40,741 bases of DNA from Kordiimonadales bacterium (GTDB lineage Bacteria; Pseudomonadota; Alphaproteobacteria; Sphingomonadales; Kordiimonadaceae): contig WFTS01000021.1 of the NCBI GenBank assembly GCA_015485385.1, positions 1 through 40,741 on the forward strand. Reading direction: 5' to 3'. Within the stretch, counting starts at the first letter, position 1. The number at the start of each line of letters is the position of its first letter. The translations under genes were made by a program, and so were the position numbers. The notes under the pieces were generated by a model. It had not been told where the DNA came from. It was given only the letters and a program-made list of their open reading frames with translations, and did not search any database. Below, one piece after another: positions 1 to 8,755 of the stretch.

Positions 1-501
1 ATGGTGCGGACGATCAAGCCACAGCCGCTAACTGCAGATGCCTTTGCCCCCTACGGCGAGGTTATCGAAGCCAGTCCTGATGCCGAGATGATCCGCATTA
101 ACCAAGGCAATACCACCCGGTTTCATGACTTGTTTCCTGTAGATGTATCAGCGGGCGGCGGCGAAGTGTGTGTTAGCATTTTTCGCTCGAACCCCCTGCC
201 GCAGCCGACCACCATCAAACTAATGGAATATCATCCGCTGGGCAGCCAAGCCTTTATGCCGCTAGGCCGCGAACCCTATTTGGTAGTTGTGGCTGAGGCA
301 GGTGATTTCAATGCGCGCGATATCAAGGTTTTTCTCGCCCAGCCCGACCAAGGCGTCAATTACCGCAAAGGCACATGGCACCATTATAGCCTAGCCCTAA
401 ACGCGGCCAGCGACTTCCTGGTGATCGACCGAAAGGGCGCAGGCGATAACTGTGTTGAGCATAAACTGGATGCAGGTGAGCAAGTAACCATCGAGCTATA
501 G
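1..501 (+). CDS. allA: Ureidoglycolate lyase
   Basis: 166 residues, matching the usual length of the family, which splits ureidoglycolate into glyoxylate and urea at the end of purine (allantoin) breakdown in the cytoplasm. Recognised from the cupin-like signature in the C-terminal half: the KGTWHHYSLAL stretch, the DFLVIDR strand and the closing NCVEHKL motif, which are typical of AllA. The ATG is the first base of the window, so the promoter and RBS are not visible; the gene looks complete. It converges on a guanine deaminase gene, so both belong to purine catabolism, and other ureide genes probably lie to the left (inference). Confidence 0.9.
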   Translation: MVRTIKPQPLTADAFAPYGEVIEASPDAEMIRINQGNTTRFHDLFPVDVSAGGGEVCVSIFRSNPLPQPTTIKLMEYHPLGSQAFMPLGREPYLVVVAEAGDFNARDIKVFLAQPDQGVNYRKGTWHHYSLALNAASDFLVIDRKGAGDNCVEHKLDAGEQVTIEL

Positions 502-516
502 TGTATGAGATAGTAG

Positions 517-556
517 GCCCTTAGTTACGGCTAGCAATCCGCCGAGGGCTAATTTT
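517..556 (+). terminator. Possible terminator after allA
   Basis: An imperfect hairpin follows the allA stop: GCCCT (517-521) can pair with AGGGC (545-549), and CGGC (528-531) with GCCG (541-544), leaving a 6-base bulge on one side. A short TAATTTT follows. The structure is weak and the U-tract is short, so this is a guess from position. Confidence 0.3.
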
Positions 557-612
557 GTAAGTGACGTCTTCATGCGCATCCTATGTCATGCCGTGTTGTC
601 TGATAAATGGAC

Positions 613-630
613 CCCGCATCGCAGTGCGGG
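613..630. repeat. Small perfect hairpin between allA and guaD
   Basis: CCCGCA (613-618) and TGCGGG (625-630) form a perfect 6-bp stem with a 6-base loop in the gap between the convergent allA and guaD genes. It has no T-tract on either strand. It may be part of a dispersed intergenic palindromic repeat, but only one copy is seen here. Confidence 0.35.
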
Positions 631-680
631 CTGACGATCCAGCGTGCGGCCACAGTGTGGTATAGGTTTTCGCAATAGGC

Positions 681-1976
681 TCACCCTCGTTTATGCGCTA
701 GGTCCCCCGCCACATAGGTGTGGCTGATGGTGCGGTCGTCGCCTAGGATGGACAAGACAAACAACAGTTCGTCCAGGCTTTTGCTGTTACTGAGGCGGCG
801 TTCCATTAGGGGGGTGCTGGCTGTGTCAATTACCAGAAAATCAGCTTCTTTTCCGGCTTCAAAATTCCCAATTTTACCCGACATATTCAACACCTTCGCC
901 CCGCCAAGTGTTGCCAGATAAAAACTTTTGAAAGGGTCAAGTTTATCGCCTTTCAAGCTACACACTTTGTAGGCTTCGTTCATGGTTTGCAGCAGGGAAA
1001 AACTGGTGCCAGCGCCGACATCAGTGCCCAGCCCCACTTTGATGCCGTATTTTTCTGCTTCCTTCAGGTGGAACAGCCCGCTGCCTAAAAACAGGTTGGA
1101 TGTAGGGCAAAAGGCGATGGCGGCATCGGCTTCGGCCATGCGCTGATATTCTTCGCCTTCCAGATGCACACAGTGGGCAAAAACCGAGCGGTCGCCCAGC
1201 AAGCCAAAGCGGTCGTAAACATCCAGATAATCTTTGTTGGTGGGATACAGGCTTTGAACCCAGTCAATTTCACCAGCATTTTCCGATAGGTGCGTATGCA
1301 TCAGCAGGTCAGGATATTCGGCCAGCAATTTTCCAGCCCGCGTAAGCTGATCATCAGAACATGCCGGGGCAAAGCGCGGGGTTACAGCGTACCCCAAGCG
1401 GCCTTTGCCGTGCCATTTGTCGATAAGCTCGCGGCTGTCACGGTCGCCGCTTTCAGCCGTATCGCGCACGGCCTCGGGCACGTTTCGGTCCATCAAAGCC
1501 TTGCCTGCCACGATACGCATGCCGCGCCTGTAAGCCTCTGCGAACAAGGCGTCGGCTGACTGTTTGTGAACTGTCCCGTAAATAAGCGCGGTTGTGGTGC
1601 CGTTTCTTAAAAGTTCATCGATGAAAAACGTGGCAGTGTCTGCGGCGTGGGCTGGATCAGCGAATTTTGCTTCCTCGGGGAAAGTATATTTGTTTAGCCA
1701 ATCCAGCAGTTGTTCGCCAAACGAAGCGATCATATCCACCTGAGGGAAATGGATATGTGTATCAATGAAGCCGGGGACAATAAGGTTACCGCTATGATCA
1801 AGTATCTCTGTGTTCGGGGCGAGAGTTTTCTCGATCTCAGCGCGGTCGCCAGCCTTGATAATATGGCCATCCGCCACAAGAAGCATACCGTCTTCAAAAT
1901 ATTGGTGTGCGCCATCCCTGCCCACAATAGCGGGGTCATCGGTCATATGAAATACAGAGCCAAGATAGGCTTTCAT
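681..1976 (-). CDS. guaD: Guanine deaminase
   Basis: Zinc amidohydrolase that converts guanine to xanthine and ammonia. 431 residues from the chosen ATG at 1976, which has a good SD (AAAGGAAA) and leads directly into the family N-terminus MKAYLGSVFH; the frame is open 25 codons further upstream but without a better start. Visible metal and substrate motifs in order: PGFIDTHIHFPQ (HxH metal ligands), HTHLSEN, FAHCVHL and GLGTDVGAGTS with the metal-binding Asp. These match GuaD rather than cytosine deaminase or chlorohydrolases. It converges on allA, which supports a purine salvage/catabolism role. Confidence 0.92.
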   Translation of the reverse strand: MKAYLGSVFHMTDDPAIVGRDGAHQYFEDGMLLVADGHIIKAGDRAEIEKTLAPNTEILDHSGNLIVPGFIDTHIHFPQVDMIASFGEQLLDWLNKYTFPEEAKFADPAHAADTATFFIDELLRNGTTTALIYGTVHKQSADALFAEAYRRGMRIVAGKALMDRNVPEAVRDTAESGDRDSRELIDKWHGKGRLGYAVTPRFAPACSDDQLTRAGKLLAEYPDLLMHTHLSENAGEIDWVQSLYPTNKDYLDVYDRFGLLGDRSVFAHCVHLEGEEYQRMAEADAAIAFCPTSNLFLGSGLFHLKEAEKYGIKVGLGTDVGAGTSFSLLQTMNEAYKVCSLKGDKLDPFKSFYLATLGGAKVLNMSGKIGNFEAGKEADFLVIDTASTPLMERRLSNSKSLDELLFVLSILGDDRTISHTYVAGDLAHKRG

Positions 1977-2167
1977 GCTATTTCCTTTGGCCAGCCTGTG
2001 GCCTGTGATGTGCGCAAGGCATAAAAAAACAGCCTCAATTCTTAAACGCAAGAAACCACGCTGTTTGGATTGGGCTGTGGCTCCCTATTAAAATCCTGAC
2101 GCTTTGGTCAGTCAAGGGAAAAGCCCGGATTTATCCTCTAAGGTATGCAGGATTTTATCGTGTGTGA

Positions 2168-2677
2168 TCAAAGTTTGATAAGAGGCGCCATATCAACGCC
2201 GACAAGAATTCTCTCTATGTCACCCGTTTCACCATAAAAAGGCAAATAAAGCGCAGTCGCTTCAAGATAATCCTTATCCGGAGCGAAAGCAGGTGTCACT
2301 GTCATGATAGGCACTTTTTCCTGAAGCATGATTTCGCTGAATTTATAGATACGGTCCGAGGCCTGTTTATTGGGTATGATACGAATATCCTGCCCGGCTA
2401 TTTCACCGTAATAGCCAGCAACAAAAGTACCGATCAGACGTACAGTTAGCGCCAAATTATCGTCTGGATATGTCACATCCAATATGGCGGCACGGTCGAG
2501 AAATTTTACTAGATTTTGAGGCTTGATTTTGGCTTTCGTGGGGTGCTCTAGGGACGACCAAAAGCCATAAAAAAAATCCACAACGGCGTTTCGACCAGCC
2601 ACATCAGCCCCTCGGTAAAGACTGGTTTCACCGTATTTCGTATGTTGGGGTGTTTTGTGTTTTTTAAAGCCAAGCAA
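2168..2677 (-). CDS. PAS_5-like domain protein
   Basis: 169 residues, soluble, no signal peptide. The fold resembles the alphaproteobacterial PAS_5 family: an N-terminal helix-rich part (VVDFFYGFWSSL), a central segment about the nature and fate of the protein (DRAAILDVTYPDDNLALTVRLIGT), then a loop (GQDIRIIP) and a C-terminal strand (YLPFYGETGDIERILVGVDM). The family is common in this class and its ligand or partner is mostly unknown, so no function is assigned. The start is a TTG with GGGATC 8 bases upstream. A relative lies at 28393-28935. It is transcribed away from guaD's 5' end on the same strand, with about 190 bases between them. Confidence 0.7.
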   Translation of the reverse strand: MLGFKKHKTPQHTKYGETSLYRGADVAGRNAVVDFFYGFWSSLEHPTKAKIKPQNLVKFLDRAAILDVTYPDDNLALTVRLIGTFVAGYYGEIAGQDIRIIPNKQASDRIYKFSEIMLQEKVPIMTVTPAFAPDKDYLEATALYLPFYGETGDIERILVGVDMAPLIKL

Positions 2678-2788
2678 CTGTGGATCCCGTTAAATTTAAA
2701 AGCAGTTCAGGGCAACTACAACGCCCGGTAAATTGGCTGTCCTTATATATTAATAGCGTATCAGGATAAATTGATAGTGCATTTGGCT

Positions 2789-3580
2789 TTATGAAATATC
2801 AAGGGACCAGCAAAAGCCTATGGTTTGAAAACCTGCGCGGTCATATATGCCTTCGCCGTCAGGGCTGGCATGTAGGGTAAACGTCATGGCTCCGTCTTGG
2901 GCGGCAGCCTTTAGAACCGCGCCGAACATTTGTCCGCCCAGCCCTTCTTTGCGCCTTTCCGCCAGGACAGCAATATCATAAACCCCTGCATAAGAGCCTT
3001 CAATTATATAGCTGCCGCATGCCACAGGCTTTCCGCCGTCATAGGCAATAAAATACTTTGTTTTCAGGGCCTCAATGGCGGCTTGTTCTTGGCCAGCAAA
3101 TACGGACTGAACCATAAAAGCTTCTTCATTTCCCCCAAAAGTTGACCCCAAGACAGCGCCGATATCCATCAGGTGTTGGGGCTCATTTGCGGGGGTTATG
3201 GCCAGCTTTTCTTGGGCGGCAGACGGGGCGGTAAGATCATCATGCTCGCACGTCATAATCAGATGTTCATCGATCGCGCTTTTATCAACAGGAAGGCTTT
3301 GCAGCTGTCCGTCTTTCCAGCTCCATACAGCAAACCGGTTGTTGGTAAAGACGCTGTCTCTGGCCTCCTCGATGATGTCAAACGCAGGCCGCGTGGAGCC
3401 GGGGGCTAGGGCTAAAATATTGAAGGTGTCAGTTGAGCTGCCGCTGAAAACTGCTGTTGCACCGTCTAGCTGAACCACAGAAAATAGAGGATCAGCCTCC
3501 GCCCACGCTTTTGCCTTTAAAATAAAGTTCGTGCGGTTGGCGGTGATGGCGTCTTCGATGAATGAGGATGTGTTTGCCAC
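2789..3580 (-). CDS. GNAT family N-acetyltransferase
   Basis: 263 residues. The C-terminal third (about 165-260) is a GNAT domain: YFIAYDGGKPVACGSYIIEG, then VYDIAVLAERRKEGLGGQMFGAVL, in which RRKEGLGG is the acetyl-CoA pyrophosphate loop (R/QxxGxG/A variant), then FTLHASPDGEGIYDRAGF. The N-terminal 150 residues are less conserved and may be a degenerate second GNAT-like domain. The substrate cannot be read from the sequence. The GTG start has a strong SD (AAGGATATC) just upstream. It is divergent from the GST gene, with an 83-base gap full of inverted repeats. Confidence 0.8.
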   Translation of the reverse strand: MANTSSFIEDAITANRTNFILKAKAWAEADPLFSVVQLDGATAVFSGSSTDTFNILALAPGSTRPAFDIIEEARDSVFTNNRFAVWSWKDGQLQSLPVDKSAIDEHLIMTCEHDDLTAPSAAQEKLAITPANEPQHLMDIGAVLGSTFGGNEEAFMVQSVFAGQEQAAIEALKTKYFIAYDGGKPVACGSYIIEGSYAGVYDIAVLAERRKEGLGGQMFGAVLKAAAQDGAMTFTLHASPDGEGIYDRAGFQTIGFCWSLDIS

Positions 3581-3593
3581 GGCGATATCCTTA

Positions 3594-3644
3594 CGTTAAT
3601 TGCCCTTAACGGCGGTGATTGCCGTTGCTATAAGGCAGTATAGC
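3594..3644. promoter_or_regulatory. Cluster of three inverted repeats in a divergent promoter region
   Basis: Three small dyads sit end to end between the GNAT and GST genes: CGTTAA/TTAACG (3594-3599 and 3606-3611), AACGGC/GCCGTT (3608-3613 and 3621-3626) and GCTATA/TATAGC (3627-3632 and 3639-3644). The first two overlap and are mutually exclusive as hairpins. This suggests operator sites or alternating structures, but no regulator is identified. Confidence 0.4.
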
Positions 3645-3663
3645 AAGATGGGAAAGACATATT

Positions 3664-4317
3664 TTGAACGCAGAGCCGCCGATATTCTATAGTTTTCGCC
3701 GTTGTCCTTATGCCATGCGTGCCCGGATGGCCCTTTATGTGAGCACACGCGTGGTTGAACTGCGCGAGGTGGTGCTGCGCGACAAACCTTCTGAGATGCT
3801 GGCTCTGTCCTCTAAAGGAACGGTTCCAATCTTGGTGTTGCCAGACGGCACACTGTTGGACGAGAGCTTTGATATAATGCTGTGGGCGCTTGCGCAAAAT
3901 GACCCGAAGGGGTGGATCACCCCTTTATGCGGAAGTTACGATGCCATGGTGGGCCTTGTTCGGGCCTGTGACGAGGAGTTTAAGCCGCATCTGGACCGAT
4001 ATAAATATGCCGGGCGCTATGAAGGCGTTGATGCGCTTGAACACCGCCTATTGGCCCAGAGCTATCTGGCTGTGTTAGAAGAAAGGCTGGCAGAAGAACG
4101 CTTTTTGTGTGGCGCCCAGCCATGCCTTGCCGATTATGCCGTGATGCCCTTCATTCGCCAGTTTGCGCATGTGGACAAAGCTTGGTTCAGCACCTCACCC
4201 TACCAAAGAACACAATCGTGGCTTGAAGGCTTATTGGCATCTGAGATTTTCACAAATGTGATGCAGAAATACCCGCAGTGGACCGCGGGGCAGGCACCTG
4301 TTTTATTCCCTGCTTGA
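3664..4317 (+). CDS. Glutathione S-transferase family protein
   Basis: 217 residues. N-terminal thioredoxin-fold domain with YSFRRCPYAMRARMAL (the Cys-Pro-Tyr redox/glutathione site), the cis-Pro motif GTVPILVLPDG and the DES glutathione gamma-Glu site (LLDESFDIM). The C-terminal helical domain (about 90-205) holds the usual N-capping area (CLADYAVMPFIRQF). The start is a TTG with GGGAAAG 8 bases upstream; the nearest ATG is out of frame and gives only a short peptide. It lies 56 bases before an OsmC gene in the same direction, so a shared thiol/peroxide detoxification role is likely (inference). Confidence 0.85.
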   Translation: MNAEPPIFYSFRRCPYAMRARMALYVSTRVVELREVVLRDKPSEMLALSSKGTVPILVLPDGTLLDESFDIMLWALAQNDPKGWITPLCGSYDAMVGLVRACDEEFKPHLDRYKYAGRYEGVDALEHRLLAQSYLAVLEERLAEERFLCGAQPCLADYAVMPFIRQFAHVDKAWFSTSPYQRTQSWLEGLLASEIFTNVMQKYPQWTAGQAPVLFPA

Positions 4318-4373
4318 AGCCACTTGCACAAGGCGCTACAAACGCCGTGAATTATCTTATAGGAGAGCATTTG

Positions 4374-4799
4374 ATGGCAAAAATAGCACGAGTAAAATGG
4401 GCGGGCGATATGACCTTCATAGGCGAGTCGCCTTCGGGCCATGCGGTTGTGATGGATTCTGGATCAAGTGATGGCGGGCTTGACCACGGCATTCGTCCGA
4501 TGGAAATGCTGTTGCTTGGGGCCGGGGGGTGCGCCAGTATAGATGTGATCTTAATGCTAAAAAAATCTCGTCAAAAAGTGACCGATTGTTGGGTCGAATT
4601 AGAAGCCGAGCGGGCGGCTGAACACCCCAGAGTTTTCACAAAAATTCATATGCATTTTGTTGTTACGGGCCACGGGGTTGATGCGCGCCATGTGGACCGC
4701 GCCATCTCACTGTCGAAGGAGAAATATTGCTCAGCTTCGGCACAACTTGGTGCGCTTGCAGATATCACAACTGACTTTGAAATTCGCACGGCTGACTAA
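4374..4799 (+). CDS. OsmC/Ohr family peroxiredoxin-like protein
   Basis: 141 residues from an ATG with a clean SD (AGGAGAG, 4361-4367). OsmC-fold proteins reduce organic hydroperoxides with a pair of cysteines. Here the first cysteine is in LLLGAGGCASIDVILML (about residue 60) and the second in SKEKYCSASAQLGALADI (about 120), both at the usual places. The YhfA-like subgroup matches best (GIRPMEMLLLGAGGC). It follows the GST gene and precedes the antitoxin gene by 94 bases; the latter probably has its own promoter. Confidence 0.88.
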   Translation: MAKIARVKWAGDMTFIGESPSGHAVVMDSGSSDGGLDHGIRPMEMLLLGAGGCASIDVILMLKKSRQKVTDCWVELEAERAAEHPRVFTKIHMHFVVTGHGVDARHVDRAISLSKEKYCSASAQLGALADITTDFEIRTAD

Positions 4800-4893
4800 C
4801 GCCGACTTGCAGCTTCGTTGGCAAACGCGTACTCTTTTTTCATGCGATAGAAGGCTTGGTGATATCCTAAGGGCCTTTCATGGGGGGAGATGC

Positions 4894-5283
4894 ATGGACC
4901 GTCGGCTCGTTGATAAAGCACAAAACAAACAATTAGCACCGTTAGGATTGCGGGCGTTTTTCAAACTTGCCGCGAATTGGGGGTTAAGCGTCGAAGATCA
5001 GATGATTTTGCTTGGCCGCCCTTCGCGCAGCACATTTTATAATTGGCGTAGCGGAAAAATTTCCGGCGTACCCCATGATACTTTGTCACGGCTGTCACAC
5101 TTGATGGCAATACACCATGCTTTGCACACACTTTTTGATGATAGCACGCAGGCGACCAATTGGGTGAAGGCCCCTAATGATCAGCTTGCAGGACAAAGCG
5201 CTCTTGAGCGACTGCTTGCAGGCGAAGTGATGGACCTTTATGTCGTGCGCACTTATCTGGATGGGTTGGCACAGACAGCATGA
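4894..5283 (+). CDS. Xre/MbcA/ParS-type antitoxin
   Basis: 129 residues from an ATG preceded by GGGGGGAGA. The N-terminal half is a helix-turn-helix of the MbcA/ParS type (LRAFFKLAANWGLSVEDQM, then GRPSRSTFYNWRSGK). The C-terminal half is the toxin-binding domain once called DUF2384 (NWVKAPNDQLAGQSALERLL, then VRTYLDGL). In known systems the antitoxin binds a RES toxin and represses its own operon. The next gene, 23 bases downstream, is indeed a RES-domain protein. The frame is open upstream into the OsmC gene, but the SD decides the start. Confidence 0.85.
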   Translation: MDRRLVDKAQNKQLAPLGLRAFFKLAANWGLSVEDQMILLGRPSRSTFYNWRSGKISGVPHDTLSRLSHLMAIHHALHTLFDDSTQATNWVKAPNDQLAGQSALERLLAGEVMDLYVVRTYLDGLAQTA

Positions 5284-5306
5284 GACAGATATTATGAGCG
5301 TGCCCA

Positions 5307-6032
5307 ATGAAACCTGAAGGCAATATCAGCCGTGTGCCAGCCTCTGCTGTGATTGATCCGAGGTCCGTGCCGAAAAGCAGCGTCCATTGGCCTGCCGCAT
5401 TTCGGCTGAGGCCTGCCCGTTTACCTGCAACCGAACCGCTCGCGCTTTTAGGGTCAAAATGCAGCGATGATCTTTTGGCGCTTAAGGCGCTGACCTCTCC
5501 GGCTGAGCGTCATAAAAGCGGCACAGCGCTGCTGCCTCTGGACTTGAAAGAGAATGCAGCGGAGGCCGTCTTATCTGCTTTTGCGGGCAGCTTGCCTGAA
5601 TGGCGGTTTGCACCGCGCGGCACGGCGCATATGCTTTTGGCCTCGTCAATAACGGCTGCGGTATCGGTCGCGGCAGAAATTTACGGTCAGTTTATGTGTG
5701 ATACGGCACAAAAAACGTCCACACTTAGCTTTGCGGTTGAACGGTATCAACTGACAGGCCGTTTTGCCGATGTTTCAGATGTGGAGCTGTTTCCATCCTG
5801 CTATGAGGCGCAAAATTATGAAGCCTCTCAAGGTTTAACGGCCTCACTTGCGGCAGAACAAGAAACCGGTTTGCTTTTTCAGGTCGCACAGGATCAGGCC
5901 GCGATTATATTTAGTCCTGGCGCTGTTACATTTGCGGGTACAGAGCGTGCTCTAGCGCTGGAATGGAACGGCAGTATGTTTCACCGCGCCTATGATTACC
6001 GCGATATGTATTGGCGAGACATGAGCGCCTAA
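5307..6032 (+). CDS. RES-domain protein, toxin-like, catalytic positions diverged
   Basis: 241 residues. The family fold is recognisable: FRLRPARLP, LLALKALTSP, then the core RFAPRGTAHMLLASS (about 100-114), then YEASQGLTASL and a closing ALEWNGSMF. RES toxins degrade NAD+ and kill or arrest the cell when the antitoxin is lost. Compared with the pattern I know (Arg, then GVYYA, then a Glu about 21 residues after the Arg), R100 is kept, but the Tyr position is Leu110 and the Glu position is Val121 (the nearest Glu is 124). The later SVR-type Arg is also absent (QVAQDQ). It may be inactive or altered. It is co-transcribed with the antitoxin; the SD is weak. Confidence 0.72.
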   Translation: MKPEGNISRVPASAVIDPRSVPKSSVHWPAAFRLRPARLPATEPLALLGSKCSDDLLALKALTSPAERHKSGTALLPLDLKENAAEAVLSAFAGSLPEWRFAPRGTAHMLLASSITAAVSVAAEIYGQFMCDTAQKTSTLSFAVERYQLTGRFADVSDVELFPSCYEAQNYEASQGLTASLAAEQETGLLFQVAQDQAAIIFSPGAVTFAGTERALALEWNGSMFHRAYDYRDMYWRDMSA

Positions 6033-6040
6033 AATTACGG

Positions 6041-6778
6041 CTATACTTCAGGAATGAAACGCGGTGGCGGTTGGTTTGCTGATGGTACAAACGCAGGCCA
6101 TGCCAGCGCGGTTTCTATATCCATCAAAGTGATAGGGCCACCAAAAACACAGCCGGTATCGATAAACAGCGCGCTGCCTAATTTAATGGGGTGCTCCATC
6201 GGTGTATGGCCGTGGATGGTCAATGTTGCAGTGGCATCAGTTTTTACACGCATGTCTTTTAAAATGCTGCGCCCCCAAAGCATATGGTTCACCAATAATT
6301 TATCGGTCATGACGTCTTCAATATCTGCCCAGTTGTCTCCCGGCCATTCAGCGTGGCAGATGCCAATCGTTTTGCCGCCCTTGATATCGACAGTGATTGC
6401 CGTGGGTAAATTTACGGCTAATGCGTAGCTCTCAATCGCGGCTTCACCGCCTAGTTCCAAGAACCAGTTTCCGCCGTTCATAAGCCAATGTACCAGCGAA
6501 AAATGGTCATTGGTTTCAAGCAGCATGGCTTCGTGATTGCCGCGCACTGCGTAAAACCACGGCTGTTTGGTTAGCTTTAAAAGCTCGTAGCTGTTATTGC
6601 CCCGGTCCACCAAATCGCCAACGCTGATCAAGCGGTCGGTTTGTGGGTCGAACCCCGTCTCGCCCAGCGCCACAAGAACGGCATCAAGCCTGCCGTGTGC
6701 ATCTCCCATAAAAAAGTCTCGCCCACGCGTATTTTGGGGCAGGTGCAGGTGATACGGATCTGTGGTTTTCTGACCCAT
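6041..6778 (-). CDS. PPP-family metallophosphatase (Ser/Thr phosphatase-like)
   Basis: 245 residues. All signature blocks of the PPP family are present: GDAHG at 25-29 (GDxHG), GDLVDRG at 54-60, GNHE at 80-83, and further on IGICHAEWP and IHGHTPME as metal-binding histidines, ending with FIDTGCVFGG. Two metal ions and a phosphoprotein or nucleotide substrate are expected; bacterial relatives include PphA/PphB and ApaH-like enzymes. Length and motifs suit the protein phosphatase 1-like group best. The ATG has a GGAG SD. It converges with the RES gene (8-base gap) and lies just downstream of the aminopeptidase P gene on the same strand (21-base gap), perhaps in one operon. Confidence 0.85.
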   Translation of the reverse strand: MGQKTTDPYHLHLPQNTRGRDFFMGDAHGRLDAVLVALGETGFDPQTDRLISVGDLVDRGNNSYELLKLTKQPWFYAVRGNHEAMLLETNDHFSLVHWLMNGGNWFLELGGEAAIESYALAVNLPTAITVDIKGGKTIGICHAEWPGDNWADIEDVMTDKLLVNHMLWGRSILKDMRVKTDATATLTIHGHTPMEHPIKLGSALFIDTGCVFGGPITLMDIETALAWPAFVPSANQPPPRFIPEV

Positions 6779-6799
6779 TTTGCTCCATAAGGGTTGCGA

Positions 6800-8587
6800 T
6801 TACCGACTTAGGGGCGCTGTTGCCGCTTTGAGCCAAGTGTGGGTTTCAGTATCTACAAGGCTTCCTAATTTCTGGTAAACTTGCGCATGATAGCTGTTAA
6901 TCCACGTTAGTTCACTGTCATTTAAGCCGTTCACATCAATCAGATTGCGGTCAATCGGGGCCCATGTCAGGTTTTCAAATTCAAACATGTCTCGGCCTTC
7001 AGCGCTATCAGCGGGGCGTACGGTTATTAAATTTTCAATACGGATGCCATATTCGCCTTCTTTATAATACCCCGGCTCGTTCGATAGAATCATGCCGTCT
7101 TCCAAGGGGACAATAGTTCCCAATTTTGCGATGCGCTGTGGGCCTTCATGAACGGCTAAAAATGAGCCAACACCGTGGCCGGTGCCGTGATCATAATCTA
7201 GCCCGATTTCCCATAAAGGCCTACGGGCGGTGGCGTCTAGCGCCATACCGGATGTGCCTTTTGGAAAGCGTGTCTGCGCCAGTGCGATATGGCCCCGCAA
7301 TACGCGGGTAAAGCGGTCTTTCATCTCCGGCGTTGGTGTACCGATGATAACCGTGCGGGTGATGTCTGTGGTGCCGTCAAGATACTGTCCGCCACTGTCA
7401 CAGAGATAAATACTGTCCATCAACAGCGGTAAGTTGGTTTCCTCTGATACGCGGTAGTGGCACAGCGCGCCGTTTGGTCCGGCGGCTGAGATGGTGTCAA
7501 AGCTGCGGTCTTTCAAAATATCGCGCTTTTGGCGGATTTCCCATAATTTGGCCGCCGCCGAAAGCTCGTCGATGCCGCCTTTTGGTGCATTAACCTCAAT
7601 CCAGTGTAGAAACTCAGAGATAGCCGCGCCGTCACGAATGTGGGCATCGCGTGCTCCTTGCACTTCGGTCGGATTTTTTTTGGCCTTCGGTAGGATGCAG
7701 GGGTCTTGGCCCTTGATAAGCTTGGCTCCGGCTTCGCTTAGAGTTTTAAAGACGCGCGCATTGTTGCTGGCTTCATCAACCAGAACGCTTTTGCCTGAGG
7801 CCCCCATTGCCGCAAGTTCTTTGTAAAATTCTGTGCGTGGTTCAAGCCGCACTTTGTTGCCAAGGAACATACGAAGTTCGTTTGTGACCTTGCGTTCATC
7901 AACAAACAAGGTGGCCTGTTCGTCTTTATCAATGATTGCAAAGGCATGGGGAACAGGGGTGTTCAAGACATCCTGACTGCGGATATTAAAGGCCCAGGCC
8001 ACGCTATCTAGCATAGTGATAACGGCTGCGTCCGCGCCTGATTTCTCAAGCTCGGCGGCTATATCAAGGCGCTTTTCGTCGGCGGATTTTCCGGTGTATT
8101 TTTGGTCGTGGCCATAAACGGGTGCAAGGGACGGCTCTGGTTGATCAGTCCATGCGGCATCAATTGGGTTGGTATTAACCGCAACCAGTTTGATGCCCGT
8201 GTTTTCGAAGGCCTTTGCGGCATTTTCTTCCCACGCTACCGTGGTAAGTTCGGGGTCATAGCCAATGCGGTCACCAGTTTGGCTGTGATCTTTGATCCAT
8301 TTCAGTAAAGGGTAAGCTTCAAAATGATGATGCTCGACATAAGCGGCATCTACCTCTGAAGCGACCTGAATAGTATAGCGACCATCTATAAAAACGGCCG
8401 CTTTTTCCATCAGCACCGCACCGTTGCCGGCTGATCCAGTAAACCCCGTGACCCATGCTAGGCGCTGCGCATAATCGCCGACATATTCACTCATATGTTC
8501 GTCTGTCAGTGGTACGATAAAGCCGGTAAGGTCTTGCCGCTTTAGTTCGGCCCTAAGGGCGGCGAGATGGTTTGGGTTTGTGGCCAC
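6800..8587 (-). CDS. Aminopeptidase P family (Xaa-Pro aminopeptidase, M24)
   Basis: 595 residues, the long three-domain form (two creatinase-type N-terminal domains, then the pita-bread M24 domain). It removes N-terminal residues that precede proline, in the cytoplasm. Metal ligands are visible: the two Asp in LCDSGGQYLDGTTDITRTV, His in GTGHGVGSF followed by HEGP, Glu in NEPGYY and Glu in GIRIENLITV. I chose the GTG at 8587 (then ATNPNHLAALRAELKR), because it has AAGGGA about 10 bases upstream and fits the family N-terminus. The frame is open to 8653 and an ATG there would add 22 residues. Confidence 0.9.
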   Translation of the reverse strand: MATNPNHLAALRAELKRQDLTGFIVPLTDEHMSEYVGDYAQRLAWVTGFTGSAGNGAVLMEKAAVFIDGRYTIQVASEVDAAYVEHHHFEAYPLLKWIKDHSQTGDRIGYDPELTTVAWEENAAKAFENTGIKLVAVNTNPIDAAWTDQPEPSLAPVYGHDQKYTGKSADEKRLDIAAELEKSGADAAVITMLDSVAWAFNIRSQDVLNTPVPHAFAIIDKDEQATLFVDERKVTNELRMFLGNKVRLEPRTEFYKELAAMGASGKSVLVDEASNNARVFKTLSEAGAKLIKGQDPCILPKAKKNPTEVQGARDAHIRDGAAISEFLHWIEVNAPKGGIDELSAAAKLWEIRQKRDILKDRSFDTISAAGPNGALCHYRVSEETNLPLLMDSIYLCDSGGQYLDGTTDITRTVIIGTPTPEMKDRFTRVLRGHIALAQTRFPKGTSGMALDATARRPLWEIGLDYDHGTGHGVGSFLAVHEGPQRIAKLGTIVPLEDGMILSNEPGYYKEGEYGIRIENLITVRPADSAEGRDMFEFENLTWAPIDRNLIDVNGLNDSELTWINSYHAQVYQKLGSLVDTETHTWLKAATAPLSR

Positions 8588-8755
8588 GTTTCTATATCCC
8601 TTTATGTCTTTTGTATGCCGTATAGTGTCTGTGCTTTCTTGGCAGTGATGCACAGGTTTAGCAAGCGCAAAGCGGCGGCGGATGGTGATTAAAATCGTGC
8701 TTTACACCAGTCGTCTGCCACCGTACCACAGGGCAAAGAATAAAAGGATTCTCCT

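Noticed and set aside
4302-4309. TTTATTCC (GGAATAAA on the minus strand)
   Set aside because: The matching position reads CGCGGT and the site is inside the GST gene, not upstream of any minus-strand gene.
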